31,008 nucleotides of DNA, taken from assembly GCF_040096015.1 (NCBI RefSeq), contig NZ_JBBMFO010000026.1:1-31008 (forward strand), written 5' to 3'. This document shows, piece by piece, positions 6,938 to 14,146 of this stretch. Every line of letters starts with the position of its first letter. The first letter of the stretch is position 1. The position numbers and the translations under genes were made by a program. Below the pieces are notes generated by a model. The model was not told where the DNA came from and ran no database searches. It was given only the letters and a program-made list of their open reading frames with translations. The stretch is from Peptoniphilus_A hominis. Lineage in GTDB: Bacteria; Bacillota; Clostridia; Tissierellales; Peptoniphilaceae.

Positions 6938-8125
6938 TTAGTCCCTTCCGACGATAAGAGCAGTTCCCATACCTCCGCCGATACAAAGTGTTGCTAGACC
7001 CTTCTTAGCGTCTCTCTTTTGCATTTCAAATAGAAGTGTAGTTAAAATTCTTGCTCCACTTGCTCCAATAGGGTGACCAATTGCAATTGCTCCACCATTT
7101 ACATTTACTTTATTGATGTCAAATTTCATAACTTGGTTAACTGCACAAGCTTGAGCTGCGAAAGCTTCGTTTGCTTCAATTAAGTCAAGGTCATCTGCTG
7201 TAAGTCCTGCTTTTTCAAGAGCCTTTGTAGATGAAGGAATAGGTCCAGTACCCATAATCTTTGGATCAACACCAGCTGTTGCATAAGAAATAATATATGC
7301 TAGAGGAGTAACTCCAAGTTCTTTTGCCTTTGATTCTTTCATTAGTACAAGCATAGCTGCACCGTCATTAATTCCAGATGCGTTACCTGCTGTAACTGTA
7401 CCGCCATCTTTTTTGAAAGCTGGTCTAAGTTTTGCAAGGCTTTCTACTGTTACGCCATCTCTTATAAATTCATCTGTATCCACAACTGTTACATTGCCTT
7501 TTCTGTCTTTTATTTCAACTGGAACGATTTCGTCTTTGAATCTTCCTTCTTTTTTTGCTCTTTCTGCATTGTTTTGAGATCTTGCAGCAAGTTCATCTTG
7601 CATTTCTCTTGTTATGCCATATTTTTCAGCTACATTTTCAGCAGTAATACCCATGTGATAATCATTGAAAGCATCCCATAGACCGTCTTTAATCATTGTG
7701 TCAACAACTTTTTTGTCGCCCATTCTTGCTCCCCATCTTTCGTTAGTAAGAGCATAAGGTGCCATTGACATTGATTCAGTACCACCAGCAAGTACAATTT
7801 CTGCATCTCCAGCCTTGATAACTTGAGCTGCTAAACTTACTGCACGAAGTCCTGATCCACAAACGATGTTAATTGTAACTGCTGGAGTGTCAATATCTAG
7901 ACCTGCTCCTAGAACAACTTGTCTTGCAACGTTTTGTCCTTGAGCTGCTTGAAGAACATTACCAATATAAGCTTCATCAACCATATCAGGCTTTACATTA
8001 GCTCTTTTAAGAGCTTCTTTAACTGCAACTACTCCAAGTTCTACTGCTGAAGTGTTTTTAAATTGACCTCCAAAACTACCTACTGCTGTTCTTGCAGCTG
8101 ATGCTATAACAATTCTATCTTCCAT
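6938..8125 (-). CDS. thl: Acetyl-CoA C-acetyltransferase (thiolase)
   Basis: A 395-residue thiolase that condenses two acetyl-CoA to acetoacetyl-CoA, or cleaves it. Catalytic residues: C89 (NIVCGSGL), H351 (AIGHPIGASG) and C381 (TLCIGGGMG). I chose the ATG at 8125, which has AGGAGG 7 nt upstream and gives the usual N-terminus (MEDRIVIASAARTAVG). The reading frame extends to 8173, but that part overlaps the end of the maoC gene and has no family likeness. It lies 13 nt behind maoC and 1 nt before crt. From memory, thlA also borders the UDP-GlcNAc 2-epimerase gene in Clostridium acetobutylicum, so this neighbourhood may be ancestral. Confidence 0.95.
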   Translation of the reverse strand: MEDRIVIASAARTAVGSFGGQFKNTSAVELGVVAVKEALKRANVKPDMVDEAYIGNVLQAAQGQNVARQVVLGAGLDIDTPAVTINIVCGSGLRAVSLAAQVIKAGDAEIVLAGGTESMSMAPYALTNERWGARMGDKKVVDTMIKDGLWDAFNDYHMGITAENVAEKYGITREMQDELAARSQNNAERAKKEGRFKDEIVPVEIKDRKGNVTVVDTDEFIRDGVTVESLAKLRPAFKKDGGTVTAGNASGINDGAAMLVLMKESKAKELGVTPLAYIISYATAGVDPKIMGTGPIPSSTKALEKAGLTADDLDLIEANEAFAAQACAVNQVMKFDINKVNVNGGAIAIGHPIGASGARILTTLLFEMQKRDAKKGLATLCIGGGMGTALIVGRD

Positions 8126-8138
8126 TTTTTCCTCCTCA

Positions 8139-8552
8139 TTATGCGCGTGGTGGCAATACTGTAGCCACACCATCTAAAACAATTTCTCCCTTTTGATTTG
8201 TACAAGTTGTTTTGAGTTTTAAAATTTTGTCTTTAATTATCTCAATTGCTTCAACTTTAGCTGTAATTGTGTCTCCAATATAAACAGGTTTAGTAAACTT
8301 CATTTCTTGACCCATATAAATAGTGCCAGGTCCAGGAAGTTTCATGCCAAGAACTGCTGATACAAGGCCTGCTGTAAGCATTCCATGTGCAATTCTAGTC
8401 TTAAAAGATCCCTTTCCAGCTTCAACTTCGTTTATATGGGCAGGATTTAAGTCGCCGGTGATGCCAGCGTAAAGATATACATCTGTCTCAGAAATTGTCT
8501 TTGTAAATTCGGCAGTGTCGCCAATCTTAATTTCTTTTATAGTTTTTCCCAC
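8139..8552 (-). CDS. MaoC/PhaJ-like (R)-specific enoyl-CoA hydratase
   Basis: A 137-residue single hot-dog-fold protein. The hydratase-2 motif is YAGITGDLNPAH, with D34 and H39 as the expected catalytic pair, followed by RIAHGMLTAGL. Family members hydrate trans-2-enoyl-CoA to (R)-3-hydroxyacyl-CoA, the opposite stereochemistry to the crotonase two genes downstream. The start is GTG, 8 nt after AGGAGG. It leads the operon maoC-thl-crt-hbd. No PHA synthase is in view, so the role of an (R)-hydratase here is unclear. It may supply a second hydratase, feed fatty-acid or PHA metabolism elsewhere, or act on another acyl-CoA. Confidence 0.88.
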   Translation of the reverse strand: MGKTIKEIKIGDTAEFTKTISETDVYLYAGITGDLNPAHINEVEAGKGSFKTRIAHGMLTAGLVSAVLGMKLPGPGTIYMGQEMKFTKPVYIGDTITAKVEAIEIIKDKILKLKTTCTNQKGEIVLDGVATVLPPRA

Positions 8553-8622
8553 GATATCTACCTCCTAAAACATCTAGTAAAGTTATACCCATAATTTAGT
8601 CAGATAAATTATTATCCTAAAA

Positions 8623-9726
8623 TTAATTCATCTTCTCTAAAATATCAACGATTTTCTTTGCTGCATGACCATCTCCATAGGGATTGACAGCCTTTGCCAT
8701 TTCTTCGTATAAGTTTTTATCATCTAATAAACTAATTATACTGTCATAGACATCTTGTGACTTTGTGCCCACAAGTTTAGCTGTCTTCGCCTCTACGCCT
8801 TCCATTCTCTCAGTCTCATTCCTAAGAACAAGGACTGGTTTACCTAGAGCTGGCGCCTCCTCTTGCACTCCTCCAGAATCTGTAACGACAAACTTTACTC
8901 TTGCCATGAGATTTGAAAAAGGCAAATAAGAAAGAGGTTCAATGAGGTGAACTCTGTCTAAATCAGAAAAATACTTTTTCGCAGTATTCCTGACAATTGG
9001 ATTTAAGTGAATTGGAAAGACAATTTCAATATTTTCTCTTTCCAAGACCACTTGCCTTATGGCAGAAAAAATATTTTCCATTGGTTCTCCCCAGTTTTCT
9101 CTCCTATGTGCAGTTAAAAGTACTACATCTTTATTATAATCCAAATTGTTCAAAATTTCATCGTCAAATAGGAAATCTTCTTTAACTGAATACTTTAGTG
9201 CATCAATAACAGTGTTTCCTGTTATAAAAATATTTTTATCATCATAACCTTCCCTCAAAAGATTTTGTCTATTGGACTCTGTTGGTGCAAAATGATAATT
9301 GGAAAGGACTCCCGTTAGTTTTCTATTTGCCTCTTCAGGATAGGGTGAATATAAGTTGCCTGACCTGAGTCCTGCCTCAACATGACCTATCTTTATTTTC
9401 TTATAGAAGGCTGCAAGGGCTGCTGCAAAGACTGTTGTCGTGTCTCCCTGCACCAAAAGTATATCTGGCTTTAATTCATCTAAAATATCTTCAAGCCCCA
9501 AAAGTGTCTTTGTAGTTACATCTGTAAGGGACTGACCTTTTTTAAAAATATTTAAGTCATAATCTGGCTCTATATCAAAAATTTCCAGCACTTGGTCTAG
9601 CATCTCCCTGTGCTGACCTGTGACACAAGTGTATGACTCAAGATCTTTTCTCTTTTCTATTTCTTTTATAATTGGTGCCATCTTTATGCCTTCAGGTCTT
9701 GTACCAAATACAAATAATACCTTCAA
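8623..9726 (-). CDS. mnaA: UDP-N-acetylglucosamine 2-epimerase
   Basis: A 367-residue non-hydrolysing epimerase that converts UDP-GlcNAc to UDP-ManNAc for wall polymers. Family motifs: GTRPEGIKMAP at the N-terminus (usually GTRPEAIKMAP), TGQHREML, VQGDTTTVFAAALAA, HVEAGLRSG, TAHRRENWG and the nucleotide-binding DSGGVQEEAP near the C-terminus. The start is TTG, 6 nt after AAGGAGG; that ribosome-binding site spans the tagO stop codon. It ends the ywlC-rpiB-upp-tagO-mnaA operon. With tagO it would give ManNAc-GlcNAc-type linkage units for teichoic-acid-like or capsular polymers. An alternative name is wecB. Confidence 0.95.
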   Translation of the reverse strand: MKVLFVFGTRPEGIKMAPIIKEIEKRKDLESYTCVTGQHREMLDQVLEIFDIEPDYDLNIFKKGQSLTDVTTKTLLGLEDILDELKPDILLVQGDTTTVFAAALAAFYKKIKIGHVEAGLRSGNLYSPYPEEANRKLTGVLSNYHFAPTESNRQNLLREGYDDKNIFITGNTVIDALKYSVKEDFLFDDEILNNLDYNKDVVLLTAHRRENWGEPMENIFSAIRQVVLERENIEIVFPIHLNPIVRNTAKKYFSDLDRVHLIEPLSYLPFSNLMARVKFVVTDSGGVQEEAPALGKPVLVLRNETERMEGVEAKTAKLVGTKSQDVYDSIISLLDDKNLYEEMAKAVNPYGDGHAAKKIVDILEKMN

Positions 9727-9727
9727 T

Positions 9728-10756
9728 TTATTCCTCCTTATTTTTTAGCATGCCTGCAGCCACTCCAGTAAAGACTATTATTAAGATAACTCCTATGGAA
9801 ATAATAAGCCCTATGGATGAATGGAACTTTGAAATTACATTTGCAAGTATGCCAAAGATCGCAGAAATGGAGTACAAAATCACAACTGTTTGTCTTTGAT
9901 TTAGACCCATTTTTAAAAGTCTGTGGTGAAGATGTCCCTTGTCTGCTTCTACTATGGACTTGCCTGATAATTTGCGTCTTAGCATTGCAAAGGCTGTGTC
10001 AAATACTGGCACGCCTAAAATTACAACGGGCACGAAAATCATAAGTATTGCCGCTTGTTTAAGAAAACCTGAAATACTTATATAGGAAAGCATAAAGCCA
10101 AGATAGAGGGCTCCTGTGTCTCCCATAAATATTTTTGCAGGGTTAAAGTTAAAGGGCAAAAATCCAAGGCAAGCTCCTGCCACAAGGGCACAAACTAGGC
10201 TCACTTCATGTCTTCCCATTTGATATGTTATAAAAAACATTGAAATTGCACATATCATAGAGACTCCTGAGGCAAGGCCATCAAGTCCGTCTATTAAATT
10301 TATTGTATTAGTAATGCCGCAGACCCAAAAAATTGTAACTGGTATGGAAAGCATATTTAAAATAAGGAGTGCATCCTGTGAGTCAAAGGGATTTGTGAAA
10401 AATTCTATTTTCATTCCACCACTTATAAGCACTATGGCTGCAAGGATTTGAAAGCCAAATTTCAACTTTGGACTTAGGTCATACTTGTCGTCATAAAGTC
10501 CAGAAAATGCAATTATAAGAGAACTTATAATTGCCATAATAAGTGCCTTATCTATTTTCAAAAATACAAGCATTAAAATAGTCACACTTATTACCATGGC
10601 AATGCCACCACCTACGGGAATTGGCTTATTGTGAACTCTTCTCCCATCCTTTGGCACATCTAAAAATCCCATTTTTTTGGCAAGCTTTATGACAAAGGGC
10701 ATTTGCACAAAGGTCAAAATAAAAGCTGCAAAAAAAGGAACTAAAAAATTATACAT
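9728..10756 (-). CDS. tagO: Undecaprenyl-phosphate GlcNAc-1-phosphate transferase
   Basis: A 342-residue multi-spanning enzyme of the MraY/WecA/TagO family, which transfers GlcNAc-1-phosphate to undecaprenyl phosphate at the inner membrane face. It has around ten hydrophobic segments. Conserved acidic motifs: D89-D90 (GLYDDKYDL), NLIDGLDG at 153-160, MGDTGALYLG around 211-220, and HLHHRL in the last cytoplasmic loop. The GRRVHNKPIPVGGG region near residue 40 marks the WecA/TagO branch rather than MraY. The start is ATG after AGAGGTTAAT, 9 nt behind upp. It starts wall-polymer linkage-unit synthesis together with mnaA. Confidence 0.93.
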   Translation of the reverse strand: MYNFLVPFFAAFILTFVQMPFVIKLAKKMGFLDVPKDGRRVHNKPIPVGGGIAMVISVTILMLVFLKIDKALIMAIISSLIIAFSGLYDDKYDLSPKLKFGFQILAAIVLISGGMKIEFFTNPFDSQDALLILNMLSIPVTIFWVCGITNTINLIDGLDGLASGVSMICAISMFFITYQMGRHEVSLVCALVAGACLGFLPFNFNPAKIFMGDTGALYLGFMLSYISISGFLKQAAILMIFVPVVILGVPVFDTAFAMLRRKLSGKSIVEADKGHLHHRLLKMGLNQRQTVVILYSISAIFGILANVISKFHSSIGLIISIGVILIIVFTGVAAGMLKNKEE

Positions 10757-10765
10757 ATTAACCTC

Positions 10766-11392
10766 TTACTTCGTTCCAAATAATCTGTCTCCTGCATCTC
10801 CAAGTCCAGGAACTATATATCCGTCTTCGTTTAGCTTTTCATCAAGGGCAGCAATGTAAATTTCTACATCTGGATGAGCTTCCTCAACTGCCTTTAAGCC
10901 TTCTGGTGCAGCCAAAAGATTTATTGACTTAATATTTTTTGCACCATTTCTCTTTAATTCGTCAATGGCTTCTATAAGTGAGCCACCTGTTGCAAGCATT
11001 GGATCTACTATAATCATTTGTCTTGATGCAACATCTTTAGGTAATTTTGAATAATAAGTAACTGGCTTTAAAGTTTCAGGGTCTCTATACATACCTATGT
11101 GACCAACTCTTGCTGCTGGAATAATTGTTAGAAGTCCTTCCACCATGCCAAGACCTGCTCTTAAAATAGGAACGATGCCAATTTTTTTGCCAGAGATTCT
11201 CTTTCCCACAGTTTTTGCTATAGGAGTTTCGATTTCAATGTCTTCTGTTTCAAGATCTCTTGTGACTTCGTAGCCCATTAAAGTTGCAATTTCATTTACA
11301 AGTTGTCTAAATTCCATGGAGCTAGTTTCTTTTTTCCTAAGAATTGTCATTTTGTGATCAATAAGTGGATGTTTTATTATTGTGTATCCCAT
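10766..11392 (-). CDS. upp: Uracil phosphoribosyltransferase
   Basis: A 208-residue salvage enzyme making UMP from uracil and PRPP. The PRPP-binding motif VDPMLATGGS spans ~129-138, RISGKKIGIVPILRAGLGM is the conserved central stretch, and the C-terminus carries the uracil-binding YIVPGLGDAGDRLFGTK. The start is ATG with a GAGGAAT ribosome-binding site that overlaps the end of rpiB (1-nt gap). Length and motifs are complete. Confidence 0.96.
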   Translation of the reverse strand: MGYTIIKHPLIDHKMTILRKKETSSMEFRQLVNEIATLMGYEVTRDLETEDIEIETPIAKTVGKRISGKKIGIVPILRAGLGMVEGLLTIIPAARVGHIGMYRDPETLKPVTYYSKLPKDVASRQMIIVDPMLATGGSLIEAIDELKRNGAKNIKSINLLAAPEGLKAVEEAHPDVEIYIAALDEKLNEDGYIVPGLGDAGDRLFGTK

Positions 11393-11393
11393 T

Positions 11394-11825
11394 TTATTCC
11401 TCCTCGATTTTATTTACTCTATTTATGTGTCTTCCGCCTTCAAATTTTTCATCTAAAAAGGCTTCTACTATTTCTATTGCCATGTCGTGACCAATTAGTC
11501 TTGCTCCCATGGCAAGGACATTGGCGTCGTTGTGGCGTCTTGCAAGTCTTGCAGAATAAGGTTCAGAGCAAAGTGCAGCTCTTATTCCCTTAACTTTATT
11601 TGCAGAAATTGAAATTCCAATTCCTGAGCCACAGATGACTATGCCAAAGTCCATCTTATTGTCTATAACTTCGTGACCAACTGCGTGACCATAGTCTGGA
11701 TAGTCAACGCGATTATCGTCAAAGGGTCCCATGTCCTTCACTTCAATATTTTTTTCTTCTAAGTACTTTATTAGGTCTTGTTTTAAATAAAATCCTGCGT
11801 GGTCAGAACCAATTGCTATTTTCAT
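11394..11825 (-). CDS. rpiB: Ribose-5-phosphate isomerase B
   Basis: A 143-residue RpiB/LacAB-family isomerase that interconverts ribose 5-phosphate and ribulose 5-phosphate. D8-H9 (GSDHAGF) and C65 (GIVICGSGIG) are the expected catalytic and ring-opening residues, and RHNDANVLAMGARL is the family signature further on. The start is ATG with AGGAGG upstream, 8 nt after ywlC. It could supply pentose phosphate for PRPP, which fits its place next to upp. An allose- or galactose-6-phosphate isomerase is less likely without a sugar operon nearby. Confidence 0.94.
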   Translation of the reverse strand: MKIAIGSDHAGFYLKQDLIKYLEEKNIEVKDMGPFDDNRVDYPDYGHAVGHEVIDNKMDFGIVICGSGIGISISANKVKGIRAALCSEPYSARLARRHNDANVLAMGARLIGHDMAIEIVEAFLDEKFEGGRHINRVNKIEEE

Positions 11826-11833
11826 TTTTCCTC

Positions 11834-12889
11834 CTAAATTCTCATGACAACTTTTCCGCTACAAGCCTTGAGAAGTCTATTCATAATGCTTAGACCTATT
11901 CCCCTAAGTTCAAAACCTTCTGCGAAAATAATGTCTACATTTTCATCATCACATCTTCTAAGTGCGTCAAATAGATTTGCCGCAACTTCCTCAAGATGGT
12001 CTCTACTTCCCAGGTTAATTAAGAGTTTTATGTCTAAATTTTTGTATTCGTCATAAGTTTCATCTGTTGCAAGGACTGCAATTTTTTTGTCCTTATTTTC
12101 TTCTATATTTTTTTTAATTTCGTTGACAACTTTATCTAGTCTTCCACCAAAGCAAATTGCCTCTGCCCTTGGAGCGTAGTGCCTGTATTTTTGTCCTGGA
12201 GATTTTGGAATTTCTCCACTTTTTGCATCAATTGTGGCATTGTCAATTCTTATATTTTCATCAATTTCCCTTAAATCTTCTAGGGTAATCTTGCCAGGTC
12301 TTAAAATCATTGGCGGGTCCACTGTTACATCTAGTACAGTTGACTCAATGCCAACTACAGAGTGACCACCGTCCACAATTATGTCTACCCTTCCATTTAA
12401 ATCTTCTATTACATGTTCCACCTTAGTTGGAGATGGTCTGCCAGACAAGTTTGCAGAAGGAGCTGCCACTGGAAAGTCCACTGCCTTTAAAATAGCATGG
12501 GCGATTTCATTGCTTGGCTCTCTTATAGCAACTGTTTCAAGTCCACCTGTAGCTTCGTCTGGAATAAGATCAGATCTCTTAAAAATAATTGTAAGAGGTC
12601 CTGGCCAAAACTTTTCCATACATTTTTTTGCCACATCTGGAATTTCTGCAACTAAAGGGTCTAGCTGCGAATTTTCTGCTATGTGAAGTATTAGTGGATT
12701 GTCGCTAGGTCTGCCCTTGGCTTCATATATTTTTTTGCAGGCTCTCTTGTTAAGTCCATTGCCACCAAGTCCATAAACTGTTTCTGTGGGAAGAACAACA
12801 AGACCTCCTTCTCTTAAAGTGTCGCTGATTTTTTTGAGATAAATTTTATCCTTTGCATTTCCTTTAAATTTTATAATTTCAGTTTTCAA
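11834..12889 (-). CDS. ywlC: L-threonylcarbamoyladenylate synthase (Sua5)
   Basis: A 351-residue enzyme for the first step of t6A37 tRNA modification, forming threonylcarbamoyl-AMP from threonine, bicarbonate and ATP. The YrdC domain covers ~10-200 (LPTETVYGLGG, KGRPSDNPLILH, PSANLSGRPSPT, STVLDVT, RPGKIT). The extra Sua5 domain follows to the end (PGQKYRHYAPRA linker). The start is TTG at 12889 with GAGGTG upstream. That site lies in one arm of a large hairpin, and the gene's probable -10 lies in the loop of the same hairpin (12894-12937). It is the first gene of the ywlC-rpiB-upp-tagO-mnaA operon. Confidence 0.93.
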   Translation of the reverse strand: MKTEIIKFKGNAKDKIYLKKISDTLREGGLVVLPTETVYGLGGNGLNKRACKKIYEAKGRPSDNPLILHIAENSQLDPLVAEIPDVAKKCMEKFWPGPLTIIFKRSDLIPDEATGGLETVAIREPSNEIAHAILKAVDFPVAAPSANLSGRPSPTKVEHVIEDLNGRVDIIVDGGHSVVGIESTVLDVTVDPPMILRPGKITLEDLREIDENIRIDNATIDAKSGEIPKSPGQKYRHYAPRAEAICFGGRLDKVVNEIKKNIEENKDKKIAVLATDETYDEYKNLDIKLLINLGSRDHLEEVAANLFDALRRCDDENVDIIFAEGFELRGIGLSIMNRLLKACSGKVVMRI

Positions 12890-12893
12890 AAAA

Positions 12894-12937
12894 ACACCTC
12901 TATTCTTTACATTATACCAAGAACAGAAGTGTTTTTT
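12894..12937. terminator. Bidirectional terminator with ywlC promoter in its loop
   Basis: The stem 12894-12907/12919-12932 has 14 pairs including two G-U in the minus-strand RNA, with an 11-nt loop and T runs on both sides. It ends the M20 amidohydrolase transcript. The loop carries TATAAT (12911-12916, minus strand) preceded by TGG, an extended -10. Transcripts started there would begin inside the downstream arm and could not refold the hairpin, whereas read-through RNA would bury the GAGGTG ribosome-binding site of ywlC. The promoter part is inference; no good -35 is seen. Confidence 0.65.
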
Positions 12938-12942
12938 AATAG

Positions 12943-14139
12943 TTAATCCTTATTTAATTCATTGTGAGGGATAATTTTTCCACTTTTAATGCTTTCTTTG
13001 AACTCTTTCATTATTTTTTCATAAATTTCGTCATTTTGTAAAATTTCTATGCCAACTTCAACTATGGCTGCAATGGCTTTTTTCATTTGGCTAAAGGCAT
13101 AGTCTGTCATAGTTGCATCTCTTAGCTCTACTGTGTGTCCACTTACGCCTTCATCTGCAATTTTAAAGTAGCCATGAAGAGTTGGAATTTCGTGAGAAAT
13201 ATTTCCCGCATCAGTTGAGCCTTTGTTTAACTCCTCATCCCTTATCTCTTCATCGAGATATTTTTCCATTTTTTCTTTTAACACTTCGTTAAAGGCAAGG
13301 TTCCTTACAGTGTTGTCATTTCCCTTTTCATATTCAGAAATCTTAAGCTGGCAACCTGTTGCGAGACCTGCTCCCCTTGCACAATTTTCTAATTTTTCTA
13401 AAATTTCTAAGAGATCTTTTTTCTCTGGACTTCTTGCGTAAAATCTTGAATCAGTGTAATCGGGAATAATATTTGCCGCCTTGCCGCCATCCTTTATTAT
13501 GCCGTGGATTCTTGCCCCATCCTTAGTCTCTTGTCTTAGGGCGTTTATGGCAGAAAATAAAACTATTTGTGCATCAAGAGCGTTAATCCCCTTTTCTGGT
13601 GCATCTGCTGCGTGAGATGTTTTGCCAAAAAATTCAAACCTTCTCGTGGCAAGGGCAAGGGAATTTGGAGTAAGGGCATTATAAGAGGCTGGGTGCATTT
13701 CTATGGCAACATCCACATCATCTAGTTCATGAGAGTTTGCAATTTCAATTTTTGTGCCACCAATTTCTTCTGCAGCGGTTCCAAAAACAATTACCCTTCC
13801 GCCAAGATCATCTATTAACTTTGAAAGGACTATGCCTGCACCAGTTGCCGTTGCCCCTAAAATATTGTGGCCACAGCCGTGACCTATGCCTGGCAGTGCG
13901 TCATATTCTGACAAGTAAGAAATTGTCCTTCCCTCTTTCTTTGAATCGTAAACTGCCTTAAAGGAAGTTTCGCAATCCATGTAGGGGCATTCAATTTCAA
14001 AACCGTGTTTTTTTAATAGGTCCATATGAGCCTTGGAAGACTTGTATTCTTCAAAGCCTAGCTCTGGATTTTCGTATATAAATTTTCTGAGCTCATCTAG
14101 GTCTAAAGAAATCTCTTCAACTATTTTTAATATATCCAT
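12943..14139 (-). CDS. M20 family amidohydrolase/peptidase
   Basis: A 398-residue zinc hydrolase of the M20D group (AbgB/PM20D2/aminoacylase-like). Metal and catalytic residues: C89 and H91 (GHGCGHNILG), E124-E125 (TAAEEIGG), H149 (EMHPAS) and the C-terminal STDAGNISHEIP segment. The small dimerisation domain starts near RRFEFFGKTSHAADAP. The start is ATG after AGTAGGTGAATT, 7 nt behind the LtaS-like gene, so the two are probably co-transcribed. Likely substrates are N-acyl amino acids or small amide-linked dipeptides; the sequence does not decide which. It ends at a strong hairpin. Confidence 0.85.
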   Translation of the reverse strand: MDILKIVEEISLDLDELRKFIYENPELGFEEYKSSKAHMDLLKKHGFEIECPYMDCETSFKAVYDSKKEGRTISYLSEYDALPGIGHGCGHNILGATATGAGIVLSKLIDDLGGRVIVFGTAAEEIGGTKIEIANSHELDDVDVAIEMHPASYNALTPNSLALATRRFEFFGKTSHAADAPEKGINALDAQIVLFSAINALRQETKDGARIHGIIKDGGKAANIIPDYTDSRFYARSPEKKDLLEILEKLENCARGAGLATGCQLKISEYEKGNDNTVRNLAFNEVLKEKMEKYLDEEIRDEELNKGSTDAGNISHEIPTLHGYFKIADEGVSGHTVELRDATMTDYAFSQMKKAIAAIVEVGIEILQNDEIYEKIMKEFKESIKSGKIIPHNELNKD

Positions 14140-14146
14140 AATTCAC

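Noticed and set aside
8126..8173. Longer thiolase start at 8173
   Set aside because: The extra 16 residues overlap the end of maoC and lack thiolase likeness; the ATG at 8125 has an ideal ribosome-binding site.
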